Origin: an uncultured Lachnospiraceae bacterium
GTDB taxonomy: Bacteria; Bacillota; Clostridia; Lachnospirales; Lachnospiraceae
Length of the DNA: 52,145 nucleotides
Assembly: GCA_910588875.1 (NCBI GenBank)
Contig: CAJURT010000028.1
Span: 1-52,145, forward strand
Direction of reading: 5' to 3'
A program made the translations under genes and the position numbers. Every line of letters starts with the position of its first letter. The first letter of the stretch is position 1. Below are positions 42,090-50,807 of this stretch, piece by piece. The notes under the pieces are model-generated. The model made no database searches and was not told where the DNA came from. It saw only the letters and a list, made by a program, of their open reading frames with translations.

Positions 42090-44555
42090 CTAGCTATTTA
42101 TCAATTCCTTTGTAAAAAATTTCAGCTTGTCTCCTTCCACCCCGACGGCCACCTGATCCCCTTCCCGGACCGTGCCGTCCAAAACGGCCTCTGCCAGTTT
42201 GTCCTCCAGGTAATTCTGGATCGCACGGCGCAGCGGCCTGGCCCCATACTTCTCATCATAGCCCTTTTCCACCAAAAATGATTTGGCCTCCTCCTCCACG
42301 CAAAGCCGCAGGTTCATCTGACGCGCCGTGCGCCCCTCGATACTGCGCAGCATGATGGATACAATCTGTTTCATATGCTCCTGGTTCAGTGGATGGAATA
42401 CCATGATCTCATCGATACGGTTTAAAAATTCCGGTTTGAACAGGCGTTTCACTTCCTCCATCACCCGGCCCTTCATCTGCTTATAACGCTCTTCCTCACT
42501 CTCCTGAGAAGTGAACCCCAGGCGTTTTGGTGACAGGATGCTCTGGGCCCCTGCATTGGATGTCATAATCAGGACGGTATTTTTAAAATCAATCTTACGT
42601 CCCTGGGCATCCGTAATATGACCGTCATCCAGTACCTGTAAAAGTATATTAAACACATCCGGATGGGCTTTCTCAATCTCGTCAAACAGAATCACCGAAT
42701 AAGGATTGCGCCTCACTTTCTCGCTTAGCTGCCCTCCCTCGTCGTAGCCCACATATCCCGGCGGGGAGCCGATCATCCTCGATACGCTGTGCTTTTCCAT
42801 ATATTCTGACATGTCAACCCGGATCAGCGCATTCTCCGTGCCAAACATCGCCTCTGCCAGGGCTTTGCACAATTCTGTCTTGCCCACGCCGGTAGGCCCC
42901 AGGAACAAAAAGGATCCGATTGGGCGTTTGGGATCTTTTAACCCGACACGCCCACGCCGGATTGCCCTGGACACGGCGGACACGGCCTCCTCCTGGCCCA
43001 CCACCCGTTCATGCAGGATCCCTTCCAGCTTTTTCAGGCGCTCTGACTCCCCTTCTTCCAGCTTTTGCACCGGGATTTTCGTCCATCCGGAAACCACATC
43101 TGCAATCTGCCCTTCATCCACCAGCAGCTTGCGGCTGTTCTTCTCCTTCTGCCATTTGCTGCGTACCTTCTCAATCTTTTCCCGCTTTTTTTCCTGCTTG
43201 CGCTTGATATCTCCAGCCTTTTCATAGGCCTCTGCCTTGATCGCAGCTTCCTTCTGCTGCTCCAGGGCCTCAATATCCTGCTCCAGTTCCTTGATCTCTG
43301 CCGGTTCCACGTATGTGGTTAAACGTACCTTTGATGAGGCCTCATCAATCAGGTCGATGGCCTTGTCCGGCAGGAAACGGTCATTGATATAACGGGAAGA
43401 CAGGCGCACTGCCGCCGTCAGCGCATCATCCGTAATCCTTACCTTATGATGTTCCTCATAACGCGGCCGCAGACCCTTTAATATGCTGATGGACTCCTCC
43501 TCTCCCGGCTCCTCCACGGTCACCGGCTGGAACCGCCGTTCCAGGGCCGCATCCTTTTCAATATATTTGCGGTACTCATCAATCGTGGTGGCACCCACCA
43601 GCTGGATCTCCCCCCGTGCCAGGGACGGCTTTAAAATATTGGAGGCATCTATAGCGCCCTCTGCGCCGCCGGCCCCGATGATTGTGTGGATCTCGTCGAT
43701 AAACAGCAGGACCTCCCCGTCCTCCTTTACCTCAGACAGCACCCGCTTAATCCGTTCCTCGAACTCTCCCCGGTATTTTGACCCGGCTACCATGCCGGAC
43801 AAATCCAAGGTCAATACCCGCTTGCGGGCAATGGTCTCCGGGATATCACCGGAAACGATCAGCTGTGCCAGCCCTTCCACCACTGCCGTTTTCCCTACTC
43901 CCGGTTCCCCGATCAGGCAGGGGTTGTTTTTCGTGCGCCGGCTCAGGATCTGGATCACCCGGCGTATCTCCTGTTCCCGCCCGATAACCGGATCCAGCTT
44001 TCCCTCACTGGCCAGTGCCGTTAAATCCCTGCTGTAATTATTCAATGTAGGGGTATTGCTCTTTCCCCGTGTCCCCCGGCCGGCCTGCAGATCTTCCCGG
44101 TTTGCCGGTGCGTCCTCCCCCATAGCGGACAGGATCTCGATATATAATTTTTGGACACTCACTCCCATTGTATTTAAGAGGCGCGCTGCCACACAGTCGC
44201 TTTCCCGGATAATGGCAATCAAAAGATGCTCTGTCCCGATTAATGGCGCTTTAAAGCGTACAGCCTCCCGGTAACTGTTCTCCAGCACACGCCGGGCGCT
44301 TGGCGTATAGGTATTCCTCTCTGCCAGCCCCACCGGCTGATTGGGAGAAATCAGCTGGCTGACCAATTCTATCACCTTATCAGCCTTCACACCGCAGTCC
44401 GACAGCACCTTCGCCGCCACTCCGCTCCCCTCCTGTAAAAGGCCAATCAGCAAATGTTCCGTCCCCACATAGCCGTGCTCCAGCTGCTGTGCCGCGTCCA
44501 CAGCTAAGCGGATCGCTTCCTTTGCCTGTTCTGTAAATCTGTCTATCATCGCCAA
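42090..44555 (-). CDS. clpC: ATP-dependent Clp protease ATP-binding subunit ClpC
   Basis: The 821-residue Hsp100 unfoldase has the full ClpC layout. Two N-domain repeats (FTEQAKEAIRLAVDAAQQLEHGYVGTEHLLIGLL and the matching RFKAPLIGTEHLLIAIIRE) come first. AAA-1 has Walker A GEPGVGKT and DEIHTIIGAGGAEGAIDA, a middle coiled-coil/UVR region lies about 430-470, and AAA-2 has GPTGVGKT and DEIEKAHPDVFN. ClpC with ClpP degrades misfolded and phospho-arginine-tagged proteins. It follows mcsB, with a GGTCCGG/CCGGACC hairpin in the gap. Confidence 0.96.
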   Translation of the reverse strand: MAMIDRFTEQAKEAIRLAVDAAQQLEHGYVGTEHLLIGLLQEGSGVAAKVLSDCGVKADKVIELVSQLISPNQPVGLAERNTYTPSARRVLENSYREAVRFKAPLIGTEHLLIAIIRESDCVAARLLNTMGVSVQKLYIEILSAMGEDAPANREDLQAGRGTRGKSNTPTLNNYSRDLTALASEGKLDPVIGREQEIRRVIQILSRRTKNNPCLIGEPGVGKTAVVEGLAQLIVSGDIPETIARKRVLTLDLSGMVAGSKYRGEFEERIKRVLSEVKEDGEVLLFIDEIHTIIGAGGAEGAIDASNILKPSLARGEIQLVGATTIDEYRKYIEKDAALERRFQPVTVEEPGEEESISILKGLRPRYEEHHKVRITDDALTAAVRLSSRYINDRFLPDKAIDLIDEASSKVRLTTYVEPAEIKELEQDIEALEQQKEAAIKAEAYEKAGDIKRKQEKKREKIEKVRSKWQKEKNSRKLLVDEGQIADVVSGWTKIPVQKLEEGESERLKKLEGILHERVVGQEEAVSAVSRAIRRGRVGLKDPKRPIGSFLFLGPTGVGKTELCKALAEAMFGTENALIRVDMSEYMEKHSVSRMIGSPPGYVGYDEGGQLSEKVRRNPYSVILFDEIEKAHPDVFNILLQVLDDGHITDAQGRKIDFKNTVLIMTSNAGAQSILSPKRLGFTSQESEEERYKQMKGRVMEEVKRLFKPEFLNRIDEIMVFHPLNQEHMKQIVSIMLRSIEGRTARQMNLRLCVEEEAKSFLVEKGYDEKYGARPLRRAIQNYLEDKLAEAVLDGTVREGDQVAVGVEGDKLKFFTKELINS

Positions 44556-44586
44556 TTTACATCCTCCTGATCTGTTTTTCGTTAAC

Positions 44587-44605
44587 GGTCCGGCTACCCC
44601 GGACC
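44587..44605 (-). promoter_or_regulatory. Intercistronic hairpin between mcsB and clpC
   Basis: GGTCCGG-ggtag-CCGGACC is a 7-bp GC-rich stem with no U-tract in the 99-base gap between mcsB and clpC. It could set mRNA stability for clpC. Confidence 0.4.
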
Positions 44606-44654
44606 ATTTGATTCTGTCCTGGCCTTTGCCAAAACATCTACAGAAGCCTGTCTG

Positions 44655-45689
44655 CTACAATAATTCCGGAAGTTCTTTCCGGATATAGGATGCCCGTGCC
44701 TCATCCAGTTCCTCCTTGCCAAGAGGACGTTCGGAAGCCTTTTGCAGATTCGCAGGCTGGATCCCCAGCATTAAGCGGTAGATCCCGCACTCCCCTTCTG
44801 TCTCCAGGATGCCGTCCACAATCCCTGACATTATCCGCGACAGAAAAATCATGGCATCCTTGGCGCTGAGGCGCCTTGCATATTTGAGGACTCCGTAAGA
44901 TTTATATGCTTCATCCGTATATTCCAGGCGGTGTTTTTCCAACGCCATTTTCCGCACCTGCTTTTCCTGTGCTATCAGCTGCAGAGTTACCCGGTTCACC
45001 AGATCCAAAATCTCTTTTTCGGACAAACCAAGGGTCTTTTGGTTAGAAACCTCATACAAAGCCCCGTAGTTCTCGCTGCCTTCCCCATATACCCCACGGA
45101 CGGATGCACCGAAACGCCCCATCTCCGCCACCAGGCCGTTGAACTTCTTCCCCATGGAAAGGGTGGGAAGATGCAGGATGGCCGAGGCTCTCATGCCGGT
45201 TCCCACATTCGTTGGGAAGGAAGTCAAATATCCGTATTTTTTGTCAAAAGCATAAGGAAAACGCGCATTGATATAGTCATCCATCTGGTCACACTGCGCC
45301 CACAATTCCTCCAGGTGGAGCCCCGGGGAAATCATCTGCAGGCGGATATGGTCCGTGCCGTTAAGCACGATCCCCGTGTCCTCCCCCTCCGACAAGATCA
45401 GCCCTGTCGGGGTCTTTTTCGAGGCAATGGTGGAATTAAACACCCTGCGTTCCTGCAGGGATTTCTTTTCCAGTTCCCCCATATCCCCCAAATAGTAATA
45501 TTCATAATGTTTCCCGTCCAAAGACCCCAGGTTCTGCAGCCCCAGCTTCAGCCGGTGGAGCATCTCCAGGCTTTCTTTTTGCGGCAGCCTGGAAGGGAAA
45601 GCGTACTGATTCCAGTTCCGGACCAGGCGCACCCGGCTGCAGATAATGCCAGGACGCCTCGTATCCACACATTCAAACCATTTTAACAT
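44655..45689 (-). CDS. mcsB: Protein arginine kinase McsB
   Basis: The ATG at 45,689 (MLKWFECVDTRRPGIICSRVRLVRNW) overlaps the mcsA stop; a frame to 45,731 is inside mcsA. The product is 344 residues. It is a guanido-kinase-like phosphotransferase with the RVRLVRN start, STIASKKTPTGLILSE, EDTGIVLNGTDHIRLQMISPGL near the nucleotide site, and GTGMRASAILHLPTL. McsB phosphorylates arginines of damaged proteins, marking them for ClpCP; McsA activates it. Typical length is about 345-365. Confidence 0.95.
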   Translation of the reverse strand: MLKWFECVDTRRPGIICSRVRLVRNWNQYAFPSRLPQKESLEMLHRLKLGLQNLGSLDGKHYEYYYLGDMGELEKKSLQERRVFNSTIASKKTPTGLILSEGEDTGIVLNGTDHIRLQMISPGLHLEELWAQCDQMDDYINARFPYAFDKKYGYLTSFPTNVGTGMRASAILHLPTLSMGKKFNGLVAEMGRFGASVRGVYGEGSENYGALYEVSNQKTLGLSEKEILDLVNRVTLQLIAQEKQVRKMALEKHRLEYTDEAYKSYGVLKYARRLSAKDAMIFLSRIMSGIVDGILETEGECGIYRLMLGIQPANLQKASERPLGKEELDEARASYIRKELPELL

Positions 45690-46264
45690 TTTCCAATTCC
45701 CTCTCTCAATTCTCGGATCTTGTCCCGGCATTGTGCTGCGATCTCATATTCCTCCCTGGCCAGCGCCTCATGGAGTTTTGCATCCAAGACCTGGATCTGT
45801 TCCTCCACATCCAGTTCCCCGCCCGGGATCCCGCTCCCTGCCCCGGATACATCCTCCACGGAAAAGGATTCCCCTGTTTCCTGATAATGGTAACGCGGCT
45901 GTTTGCCTTTATGGGTATTGCTCCCCTGCAGCTGCTTGATATTCTCCCCAATCAAAAGGTCAAACACCCCATAGCATTCTGGGCAGCCAAACCGGCTGTT
46001 CTTGATAAATTCCTCATAGGTAGTCCTGCATGCCGGGCAAATCACCTGGTGCGCCTTCTTCTGCTCCTCTTGCTCCTCACCCACTCCCAAAAGGCCGGAA
46101 AGCAGCTTCCCAAGGGGGAAATCACTGTCAAAAATAGCCGCATAGGGTCCGAAATCCATCTCCTTGGCACATTGGGCACAAAAATGGTGCTCTGTCTTTA
46201 CCCCGTTAATGACCTCTGTATATTGGATATTTGCCTCTCTGATTTTACAGCGCTCACATAACAT
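45683..46264 (-). CDS. mcsA: McsB activator McsA, zinc-binding UVR protein
   Basis: The 193-residue protein has two pairs of zinc-binding Cys motifs: CERCKIREANIQYTEVINGVKTEHHFCAQCAKEM (about 3-36) and CPACRTTYEEFIKNSRFGCPECYGVF (about 76-101). The C-terminal UVR motif is EIQVLDAKLHEALAREEYEIAAQCRDKIRELRE-like (about 155-187). McsA stimulates the arginine kinase McsB and bridges to ClpC. Its stop overlaps the mcsB start, indicating coupled translation. Confidence 0.94.
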   Translation of the reverse strand: MLCERCKIREANIQYTEVINGVKTEHHFCAQCAKEMDFGPYAAIFDSDFPLGKLLSGLLGVGEEQEEQKKAHQVICPACRTTYEEFIKNSRFGCPECYGVFDLLIGENIKQLQGSNTHKGKQPRYHYQETGESFSVEDVSGAGSGIPGGELDVEEQIQVLDAKLHEALAREEYEIAAQCRDKIRELREGIGKC

Positions 46265-46279
46265 AATCGTCCTCCATCG

Positions 46280-46684
46280 CTATTTCCCGGTATAATAACC
46301 ATAGATCTCATCAACCAGCCCATGCACCTCCTGCCTGCTTATCCGCCTGCAGATGGAACGCGCCAGGACCACTGCCAAATCCTCCCGCAATTCTTCCATC
46401 GCACGGAGTTTATCGGCATCAAGGGCAATCACAGCACCTTTCCTGCGGTCCAGCTTGATAAATCCTTCTTGCTTTAATACAGCATATGCCTTATTCACCG
46501 TGTGCATGTTAATTCCGATATTATCCGCCAGCTGCCGGACGGATGGCAGGGAATCCCCCTCCCGGATCCGCTCCGCCGCTATCCCGATAATGATCTGATT
46601 CCGGAGTTGTATGTAAATCGCCTCATCACTCTCAAAATCAACCGTCAGAACCATATCTTCACCATCTTTCGTCATCTTTGCCAA
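46280..46684 (-). CDS. GntR/YtrA-family transcriptional regulator at the head of the clpC operon
   Basis: The protein is up to 134 residues. The TTG at 46,684 has AGGAAAAC upstream, while ATGs at residues 4 and 11 (the latter after GGTGAAG) are alternatives. The winged helix is IYIQLRNQIIIGIAAERIREGDSLPSVRQLADNIGINMHTVNKAYAVLKQEGFIKLDRRKG, the standard GntR DNA-binding domain, and the short C-terminal part is the small YtrA-type dimerisation helix pair. It occupies the place of ctsR upstream of mcsA in Bacillus, so it probably represses the operon, possibly through the inverted repeat at its promoter. That role is inference. Confidence 0.85.
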   Translation of the reverse strand: MAKMTKDGEDMVLTVDFESDEAIYIQLRNQIIIGIAAERIREGDSLPSVRQLADNIGINMHTVNKAYAVLKQEGFIKLDRRKGAVIALDADKLRAMEELREDLAVVLARSICRRISRQEVHGLVDEIYGYYTGK

Positions 46685-46735
46685 ACAAGTTTTCCTATAG
46701 GGACTTCACTGTCTGCATCGCAAATTGTTATAATG

Positions 46736-46764
46736 ATTATAGAACAAGAAAGCGGCGAAGTCAA
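46736..46764 (-). promoter_or_regulatory. Strong sigma-A promoter of the gntR-mcsA-mcsB-clpC operon
   Basis: On the minus strand TTGACT (46,764-46,759) and TATAAT (46,741-46,736) are exactly 17 bases apart. The -35 box lies inside the loop of a 10-bp inverted repeat that also looks like the terminator of the upstream gene. Confidence 0.8.
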
Positions 46765-46776
46765 TACGCCGCTTTC
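46748..46776 (-). terminator. Terminator of the cohesin gene overlapping the next promoter
   Basis: GAAAGCGGCG-tattgactt-CGCCGCTTTC is a perfect 10-bp inverted repeat followed on the minus strand by TTGTTCTAT. It lies 14 bases past the stop of the cohesin-domain gene, as a terminator should. Its loop contains the -35 box of the stress operon, so it could also be the operator of the GntR regulator. Confidence 0.75.
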
Positions 46777-46789
46777 AAATACCAATTTC

Positions 46790-48334
46790 TTACTCATCAA
46801 GGTCAAAAAATTCAAAATCGTCTTTATCCGGCTCCCCGGATGGTTTCTCTTCCATGGCAGCGGCCTCACGCGCCAGGCTTGCCGCAAGCGTCTTTTCCAT
46901 ATCCACTACCGGCGCCCTTCTCTTTTGCTCCGGTTCCCTTGCCGGGCGTTCCTGACGGTAATTCAGGGAATCTTCCCCGGCCGGTTCCGGCTGATAAGCC
47001 TCTACCGGGATCTCATCCTCAAAATCCTCCTCTTCCTCCTCAAAATCTTCCTCTTCCCCCCGCATATACCGTTCTTCCCGCGTCATGCGCCTTCCCGGCA
47101 CCCGGGAGGCATTTCCCTGCTCCCGGGCATTTTCGCGCCGGGGCACGGATTCCCCATAACTGCGGCTGCGCCTGGAGGAAACCAATAAGATCAGCAGGAT
47201 CAATATCAGCACCAGCATGGCTCCGCCGCCGCCAATAGCACCCCATTTCAGCAGGTTATAATCATCTACCAGTTCGTTATATTTTTCCCCTACTGCCAAA
47301 AGTTCCGGATCCACCTTGGCTCCGTCGTCAAAATACCTCTGCAAAGTCTTTTCCTTGCGGTCATAACGGTAGAAACTCTGCTCCCCGTTCTCATTGACAC
47401 AGTAGAACACACAGTATTCCGGATCCGTCTCCGATTCCGGAACCCATCCGGTTACCTTGGCCGAGCCGATTGTAATTTCGCTTTCTTTCAGCCCTTCCGG
47501 AACGGCTGTTCCGGCAGGCAGGCTGACAATCTGTACCTTCTTCACCTGGGAACTAAGTTCGGCAAGTACCTCCGGCGCTGCTTCCGGAAGAGATGCCTCC
47601 CCGTTGTTTTCCCCGCCTTCCACTTTATTGACCAGGATGGTATAGGCCTTCACTGTGGCGCCATCCGCTGCGGTGACCCGGCAGACTACCGTATTCTCCC
47701 CTTCCTGCAGCCCGCTGTCACCCTCCAAAGCCACCGTTGCTCCCTCATTGTTAGGCACGGCGCTGACTGCCAGATTCTCTGTATCCAGCCCTACCGTAGC
47801 CGTGTAGTTTTCTGTGGCCGGGGTAAAGGCAGGATCCAGGGTCCCCGGGGATATCTGGAGTGACTGCAGGGTCGCATCCTCTGAGGAGGTCTCCAGCCCC
47901 TGGATTGTGACCGCAGAGGAACCCGTCTTCACTTCTGACAGCACCTGCCCGTTATTGTCGTAGCCTTCCCAGTCGCTGACGGTGATGGATGCTGTGCCGG
48001 AACGCAGCGCCTTAAACTTCATCTCTGTGACCACTTCTGTCTTCCCAGAGGCTCCCCGAACCACCAGTTTCCCGGTTCCTCCACTGACATTATCGCTCCC
48101 GCCGATATATTCCAGCATTCCCGCATCATAATCCAGGGTCACCTTTGTATCCCCCAGAAGCTGGCCGTCGGTGGATGTGAACTTCATAGTTACGTTGACC
48201 TCCTGCCCCACCTGGGCAGACGGATCCGAAAATGCAATCCTTGCACTAGCCGCAAAACTTTGGAAAGCCATCGCCGCCGCCAGCAATGCAGCCAGCAGCA
48301 GCCTGCCAACGAATTGTCCCTTCTGTCTGTTCAT
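46790..48334 (-). CDS. Cohesin-domain, cadherin-like membrane protein
   Basis: The 514-residue protein has a signal peptide (about 1-29) and a cohesin-like domain at about 30-147 (ARIAFSDPSAQVGQEVNVTMKF; VTLDYDAGMLEYIGG). Next comes a cadherin-like beta-sandwich domain at about 154-237 (LQSLQISPGTLDPAFTPATENYTATV), a membrane helix at about 365-387 (AIGGGGAMLVLILILLILLV), and a basic/acidic cytoplasmic tail. Cohesin domains usually bind dockerins, but no dockerin is seen here, so this domain may be a generic surface-binding module. It follows a cell-wall hydrolase with the same cadherin-like module, so both are likely wall-associated. Confidence 0.8.
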   Translation of the reverse strand: MNRQKGQFVGRLLLAALLAAAMAFQSFAASARIAFSDPSAQVGQEVNVTMKFTSTDGQLLGDTKVTLDYDAGMLEYIGGSDNVSGGTGKLVVRGASGKTEVVTEMKFKALRSGTASITVSDWEGYDNNGQVLSEVKTGSSAVTIQGLETSSEDATLQSLQISPGTLDPAFTPATENYTATVGLDTENLAVSAVPNNEGATVALEGDSGLQEGENTVVCRVTAADGATVKAYTILVNKVEGGENNGEASLPEAAPEVLAELSSQVKKVQIVSLPAGTAVPEGLKESEITIGSAKVTGWVPESETDPEYCVFYCVNENGEQSFYRYDRKEKTLQRYFDDGAKVDPELLAVGEKYNELVDDYNLLKWGAIGGGGAMLVLILILLILLVSSRRSRSYGESVPRRENAREQGNASRVPGRRMTREERYMRGEEEDFEEEEEDFEDEIPVEAYQPEPAGEDSLNYRQERPAREPEQKRRAPVVDMEKTLAASLAREAAAMEEKPSGEPDKDDFEFFDLDE

Positions 48335-48391
48335 AATCTCTCCTGACTCTCTATTCTGTATTCTATTTCATCCAGCCACAAACCGAATATC

Positions 48392-50638
48392 CTATGGGCT
48401 GATAATGATCACATTGCTTCCGCCTGGCGTGGGCGCCCCTCCCAAAGAACCGCCGCCGGAACCGGGCCCGTTGCCTGTCCCCGGCCCGGTAACCATACCT
48501 GCCTGGCCGCTGTTCCCCCCGGGGCTTCCCCCGCCAGCCGGGCTGCCGTTGCCGCCGTTATAGGCAGCGCCGCCGCCCTGGCGGACCACATGGATCACGT
48601 ATTCCCGTTCATTGCCGTTCTGTGCCCGCACCCGCACCCGGATGTCATTGGCTCCTGATGATATCTGGTAATTTCCTGCCCCGCTGACCACCGCCGTGCT
48701 GTCGAGGGCATTGGCATAAACCGAAACCGTGCCCACTGAGTTATTGACGATCAGGTTATAGGAGTATGTATCCCGGTTAAAGGTGGGGGTCAGGGAAAAC
48801 CCTTCCACTCCCAGGTTCCCCAGTTTATTGTTCGGGCTCCCGTCCCCTGTGGGCTTCGCACATGGGGTATCCGGCATCCCATTATAAACCGGAATCTTAA
48901 AACGCAATGGCAGGGATTTTAATTTATCTGAATAACTCTCGGCAAAGATTGAGCCTTCCGAGGCGGCGCCGTCCACATTTGTCATATATTGGTGTTTATA
49001 CAGGTTGCTGCCTTGCACATTATACTTTTTCAGGTAAAACGTATCCTGCCCTGCACGGACATAATTCTCCCCGTAAAACTGCGCCCCGCCAATAATTGCT
49101 TTTTCCGGGGTATTCCAGGGCCTGCCGTAAGAACCGGACTGGGAAGCATACCACAGCCCCCGCTCCACAGCGCCCATGCCATCCGCTGCATATGCCCCGA
49201 CGTTGAAATAATTATAGTAGCCAGGATAAGAGGCATGGTTTCCTTTGATGGAATTCCCCCTGCCATCAGACCCCTGCTCCTGTATAATCATGGAGGCAAG
49301 CACATAAGGGTTCACTCCGGAAACCTGGGCTGCCTTCATAATCACATCCACATAGGAAACCGTCCCGCCATCCGCTTCCCCCGGCAGGGATCCGCCTAGT
49401 GAAACTGCCCCTCCCAAAGAGGCGCCTCCCCCGGGTGCCACAACCGGTGAAGAAGATACATTGCCCTGGGAACTGCCGCCCGGGGACGGGGAACTCCCCC
49501 CCTGCACTCCGCTTCCGGGGGACGGGGATGTCCCTCCCTGCACTCCGCTTCCCGGGGACGGGGATGTCCCTCCCTGCACTCCGCTTCCGGAAGACGGGTT
49601 TCCCGAACCAACCTGGCCAGGCTTCACCCCCACCCGCACAGAGGATGCCACCCGCGGGGCATCGTGCCTGCTGACAGACGCAGAAGGGCTCTGAAGGCGC
49701 ACATTCTGGTCCCCGGAAGGAGAGGCATTCCCACCTCCGCCAGAAACCCCCGGACCGGAACTGCTGCCGGATGCCCCTGGTGATACTACCACACCGGAAG
49801 AACTTCCGGAGGAACTTCCACCCGGCCCATAGGAGGAACCTCCTCCTGAATTGCCTGTGCTGCCGTTCCAGGTCCCTCCCCCTGTGGTGCTGCCGTCAAG
49901 AAACGTCCCTCTGAGGAGTGCCTGCAGCCCTTCCCTTGTCTGTGTGGAAGGGTCATAGCCATGGTTCATGAATTGAAAAATATATACATCATCCAAAAAA
50001 TTCCGGGGATCCATATAGTAACGGAGGATCTCCTCGGAAGCTGCCACCCAGCTGCTGCCGTCAAATCCCGTCCAGGTACCGTTCTCCCAGTTATAGGCGC
50101 CATCTGCAGTGGACTTATGGGAAGAAATGCTGTTCTTATGGATCAGGCTCCGTGGGATAATGCTCTCGTTTTGGATCACGGTGTTCCAGTCAAGCCCCGT
50201 CCGGTGAGCCTCAAACACCCAGTTCGGATACTGTGCATGAAGCTGCCGCAAAGCCGGTTTATAGCTTTCCGGAAAACCCTGGGATGTCAGGTAGGATTCA
50301 AAATTAGAGTCCTTATTGTACGCTACTGGGAAACGGAGATAAGACCCCAATACATACCCTGTGCCACTGCCGGTGCGGATCTGGTACCACTGCTTTCCGT
50401 CGCTGCCATTCACCTCATTGATCACGGTGACAGAAGCGCCCTTGGACACACTTGTCACCCGGGAATAGGAGGTGCCCGGGCCGCTGCGCACATTCAGGGA
50501 AGAGGCATTCACCGTGGCCTGCCTCTCCGTATACGCATAGGCCTGTCCAAAGGGAACCTGTATAACAAAGGACATCTGTATCCCAAGAACCAATGCCAGC
50601 AAAACTGCCATCTTTCTTTTCCATCTTTGTCGTTTCAT
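48392..50638 (-). CDS. Secreted SH3b/N-acetylglucosaminidase with repeat linker
   Basis: The 748-residue protein has a signal peptide (about 1-36) and an SH3b wall-binding domain (about 40-103; ASSLNVRSGPGTSYSRVTSVSKG). A glucosaminidase-type domain follows whose N-terminal half (about 120-250; YYMDPRNFLDDVYIFQFM) is split from its catalytic half (about 430-590; VNPYVLASMIIQEQG, with the likely catalytic Glu in IIQEQG). About 175 residues of Ser/Gly/Pro-rich sequence lie between. A cadherin-like domain sits near 615-685 and the C-terminus is Gly-rich. It should cleave N-acetylglucosaminyl bonds in peptidoglycan. Its linker contains three 12-residue repeats (GSGVQGGTSPSP). Confidence 0.83.
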   Translation of the reverse strand: MKRQRWKRKMAVLLALVLGIQMSFVIQVPFGQAYAYTERQATVNASSLNVRSGPGTSYSRVTSVSKGASVTVINEVNGSDGKQWYQIRTGSGTGYVLGSYLRFPVAYNKDSNFESYLTSQGFPESYKPALRQLHAQYPNWVFEAHRTGLDWNTVIQNESIIPRSLIHKNSISSHKSTADGAYNWENGTWTGFDGSSWVAASEEILRYYMDPRNFLDDVYIFQFMNHGYDPSTQTREGLQALLRGTFLDGSTTGGGTWNGSTGNSGGGSSYGPGGSSSGSSSGVVVSPGASGSSSGPGVSGGGGNASPSGDQNVRLQSPSASVSRHDAPRVASSVRVGVKPGQVGSGNPSSGSGVQGGTSPSPGSGVQGGTSPSPGSGVQGGSSPSPGGSSQGNVSSSPVVAPGGGASLGGAVSLGGSLPGEADGGTVSYVDVIMKAAQVSGVNPYVLASMIIQEQGSDGRGNSIKGNHASYPGYYNYFNVGAYAADGMGAVERGLWYASQSGSYGRPWNTPEKAIIGGAQFYGENYVRAGQDTFYLKKYNVQGSNLYKHQYMTNVDGAASEGSIFAESYSDKLKSLPLRFKIPVYNGMPDTPCAKPTGDGSPNNKLGNLGVEGFSLTPTFNRDTYSYNLIVNNSVGTVSVYANALDSTAVVSGAGNYQISSGANDIRVRVRAQNGNEREYVIHVVRQGGGAAYNGGNGSPAGGGSPGGNSGQAGMVTGPGTGNGPGSGGGSLGGAPTPGGSNVIIISP
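49490..49610. repeat. 36-bp tandem repeat in the glucosaminidase linker
   Basis: A unit starting TGCACTCCGCTTCC recurs on the plus strand at about 49,503, 49,539 and 49,575, a 36-base period giving the 12-residue GSGVQGGTSPSP repeat. Copies 2 and 3 are nearly identical, suggesting recent expansion. Confidence 0.8.
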
Positions 50639-50678
50639 CTATATTCTCCAATATTTTTCCTTTTATAACACATGCTCT

Positions 50679-50708
50679 ATTATAATGACAAAAGATGGGA
50701 TATGTCAA
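50679..50708 (-). promoter_or_regulatory. Sigma-A-type promoter of the glucosaminidase-cohesin operon
   Basis: On the minus strand TTGACA (50,708-50,703) and TATAAT (50,684-50,679) are 18 bases apart, about 40 bases before the glucosaminidase start. The cohesin gene follows 57 bases after that gene and probably shares this promoter. Confidence 0.75.
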
Positions 50709-50756
50709 CAAAATCCATAAAAGTTCACACTTTTGGAACAATTCGTAAGAAATCCT

Positions 50757-50796
50757 TAAAATCAAAACAGGACCTGCCTTGCCACAGATCCTGTTT
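50757..50796 (-). terminator. Intrinsic terminator of the oxaloacetate decarboxylase-type gene
   Basis: On the minus strand AAACAGGATCTG-tggcaagg-CAGGTCCTGTTT forms a 12-bp stem with one G-U pair, followed by TGATTTT. It lies just past the stop at 50,808. Confidence 0.85.
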
Positions 50797-50807
50797 CTCT
50801 GCTATTC

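Noticed and set aside
44587..44605. Hairpin between mcsB and clpC as a terminator
   Set aside because: No U-tract follows on the minus strand; the genes belong to one operon. Kept only as an intercistronic structure.
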